Below, in pieces: positions 5,634 to 5,837 of a DNA stretch of 5,837 nt. The notes beneath the pieces were generated by a model that saw only the letters and a list, made by a program, of their open reading frames with translations, had not been told where the DNA came from and searched no databases. Positions within the stretch are counted from its first letter, which is position 1; every line of letters begins with the position of its first letter. This DNA comes from Paracoccaceae bacterium (lineage in GTDB: Bacteria > Pseudomonadota > Alphaproteobacteria > Rhodobacterales > Rhodobacteraceae). The stretch is from the NCBI GenBank assembly GCA_015485015.1, contig WFUK01000431.1, positions 1 through 5,837 on the forward strand, read 5' to 3'. The position numbers and the translations under genes were made by a program.

Positions 5634-5837
5634 ATGGATGAGTATACGATCATAGACGGGGTGGCGCTGGCCATCATTCTTATCTCCGGCATTTTAGCCT
5701 ATTCGCGCGGTGTGGTGCGCGAGGTGCTTTCGATTGTGGGCTGGGTTGGCGCGGCCATCATCGCCTTTATCTTTGCGCCACAAGGCAAGGATTTTGTATT
5801 TGAAATTCCGTTTGTGAATACGGTGGTCGGGGATAGC
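5634..5837 (+). CDS. cvpA: CvpA family membrane protein, 3'-truncated by the window edge
   Basis: The first 68 codons are visible; E. coli CvpA is about 160 residues, so well over half is missing. The N-terminus fits the CvpA (colicin V production protein) pattern: an acidic start with IIDGVAL, a first hydrophobic segment at about 7-22, the conserved YSRGVVREVLSIVGW (23-37), and a second segment at about 35-49. CvpA is an inner-membrane protein first linked to colicin V production and often encoded beside purF; its biochemical function is not settled. AAGGA at 5621-5625 lies eight bases before the ATG and begins three positions after the radA stop, so cotranscription with radA is likely. The frame remains open to the last base. 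Family assignment from the N-terminal motif is good, but the C-terminal half cannot be judged. Confidence 0.88.
   Translation, partial: MDEYTIIDGVALAIILISGILAYSRGVVREVLSIVGWVGAAIIAFIFAPQGKDFVFEIPFVNTVVGDS

Overview
The window looks like a chromosomal housekeeping segment of an alphaproteobacterium, most likely from or near the Rhodobacterales. The reasons are protein style (especially the MlaF-type ATPase and the alanine racemase), moderately high GC, and a gene order (alr, MlaE/MlaF-type transporter, PqiA-like protein, radA, cvpA) that I recall from that group; no database search was possible. All genes read on the + strand and almost no DNA is left between them.

Layout: (1) 1-933, alanine racemase without its N-terminus; the PLP lysine lies just outside the window. 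(2) 949-1311, a small unidentified four-helix membrane protein. (3) 1367-2161 and 2158-2913, the permease and ATPase of an MlaEF-type phospholipid transporter, with overlapping stop and start. (4) 2914-3006, the only structured intergenic region: two different GC-rich palindromes in inverted orientation, each preceded on its own strand by the same ten-base head ATGTAGGGTG, resembling an REP pair (BIME). (5) 3007-3453, a single-domain PqiA-like membrane protein. (6) 3453-4244, a family 25 glycosyltransferase with a lower-GC core. (7) 4245-5618, complete RadA. (8) 5634-5837, the N-terminal part of CvpA.

How the genes fit together: several belong to the cell envelope. Alr supplies D-alanine for peptidoglycan, MlaEF moves phospholipids between the membranes, PqiA-like proteins are the membrane partners of other MCE lipid-transport systems, and GT25 enzymes usually add sugars to lipopolysaccharide or lipooligosaccharide. 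RadA (recombination intermediate processing) and CvpA are neighbours by conserved order rather than by a shared pathway. Stop/start junctions are very tight (ATGA at mlaE/mlaF, TAATG at pqiA-like/GT25, TAAATG at GT25/radA), so 3007 to the right edge probably forms one translationally coupled transcript; mlaE-mlaF form another pair, and the palindromes sit between them.

I found no CRISPR array, tRNA, rRNA, insertion sequence, phage gene or toxin-antitoxin pair, and no evidence of a new multi-gene system. The points most worth a second look are the REP-like pair, the single-domain PqiA-like protein next to an MlaEF pair that has no MCE protein in view, and the compositionally distinct glycosyltransferase fitted seamlessly upstream of radA.
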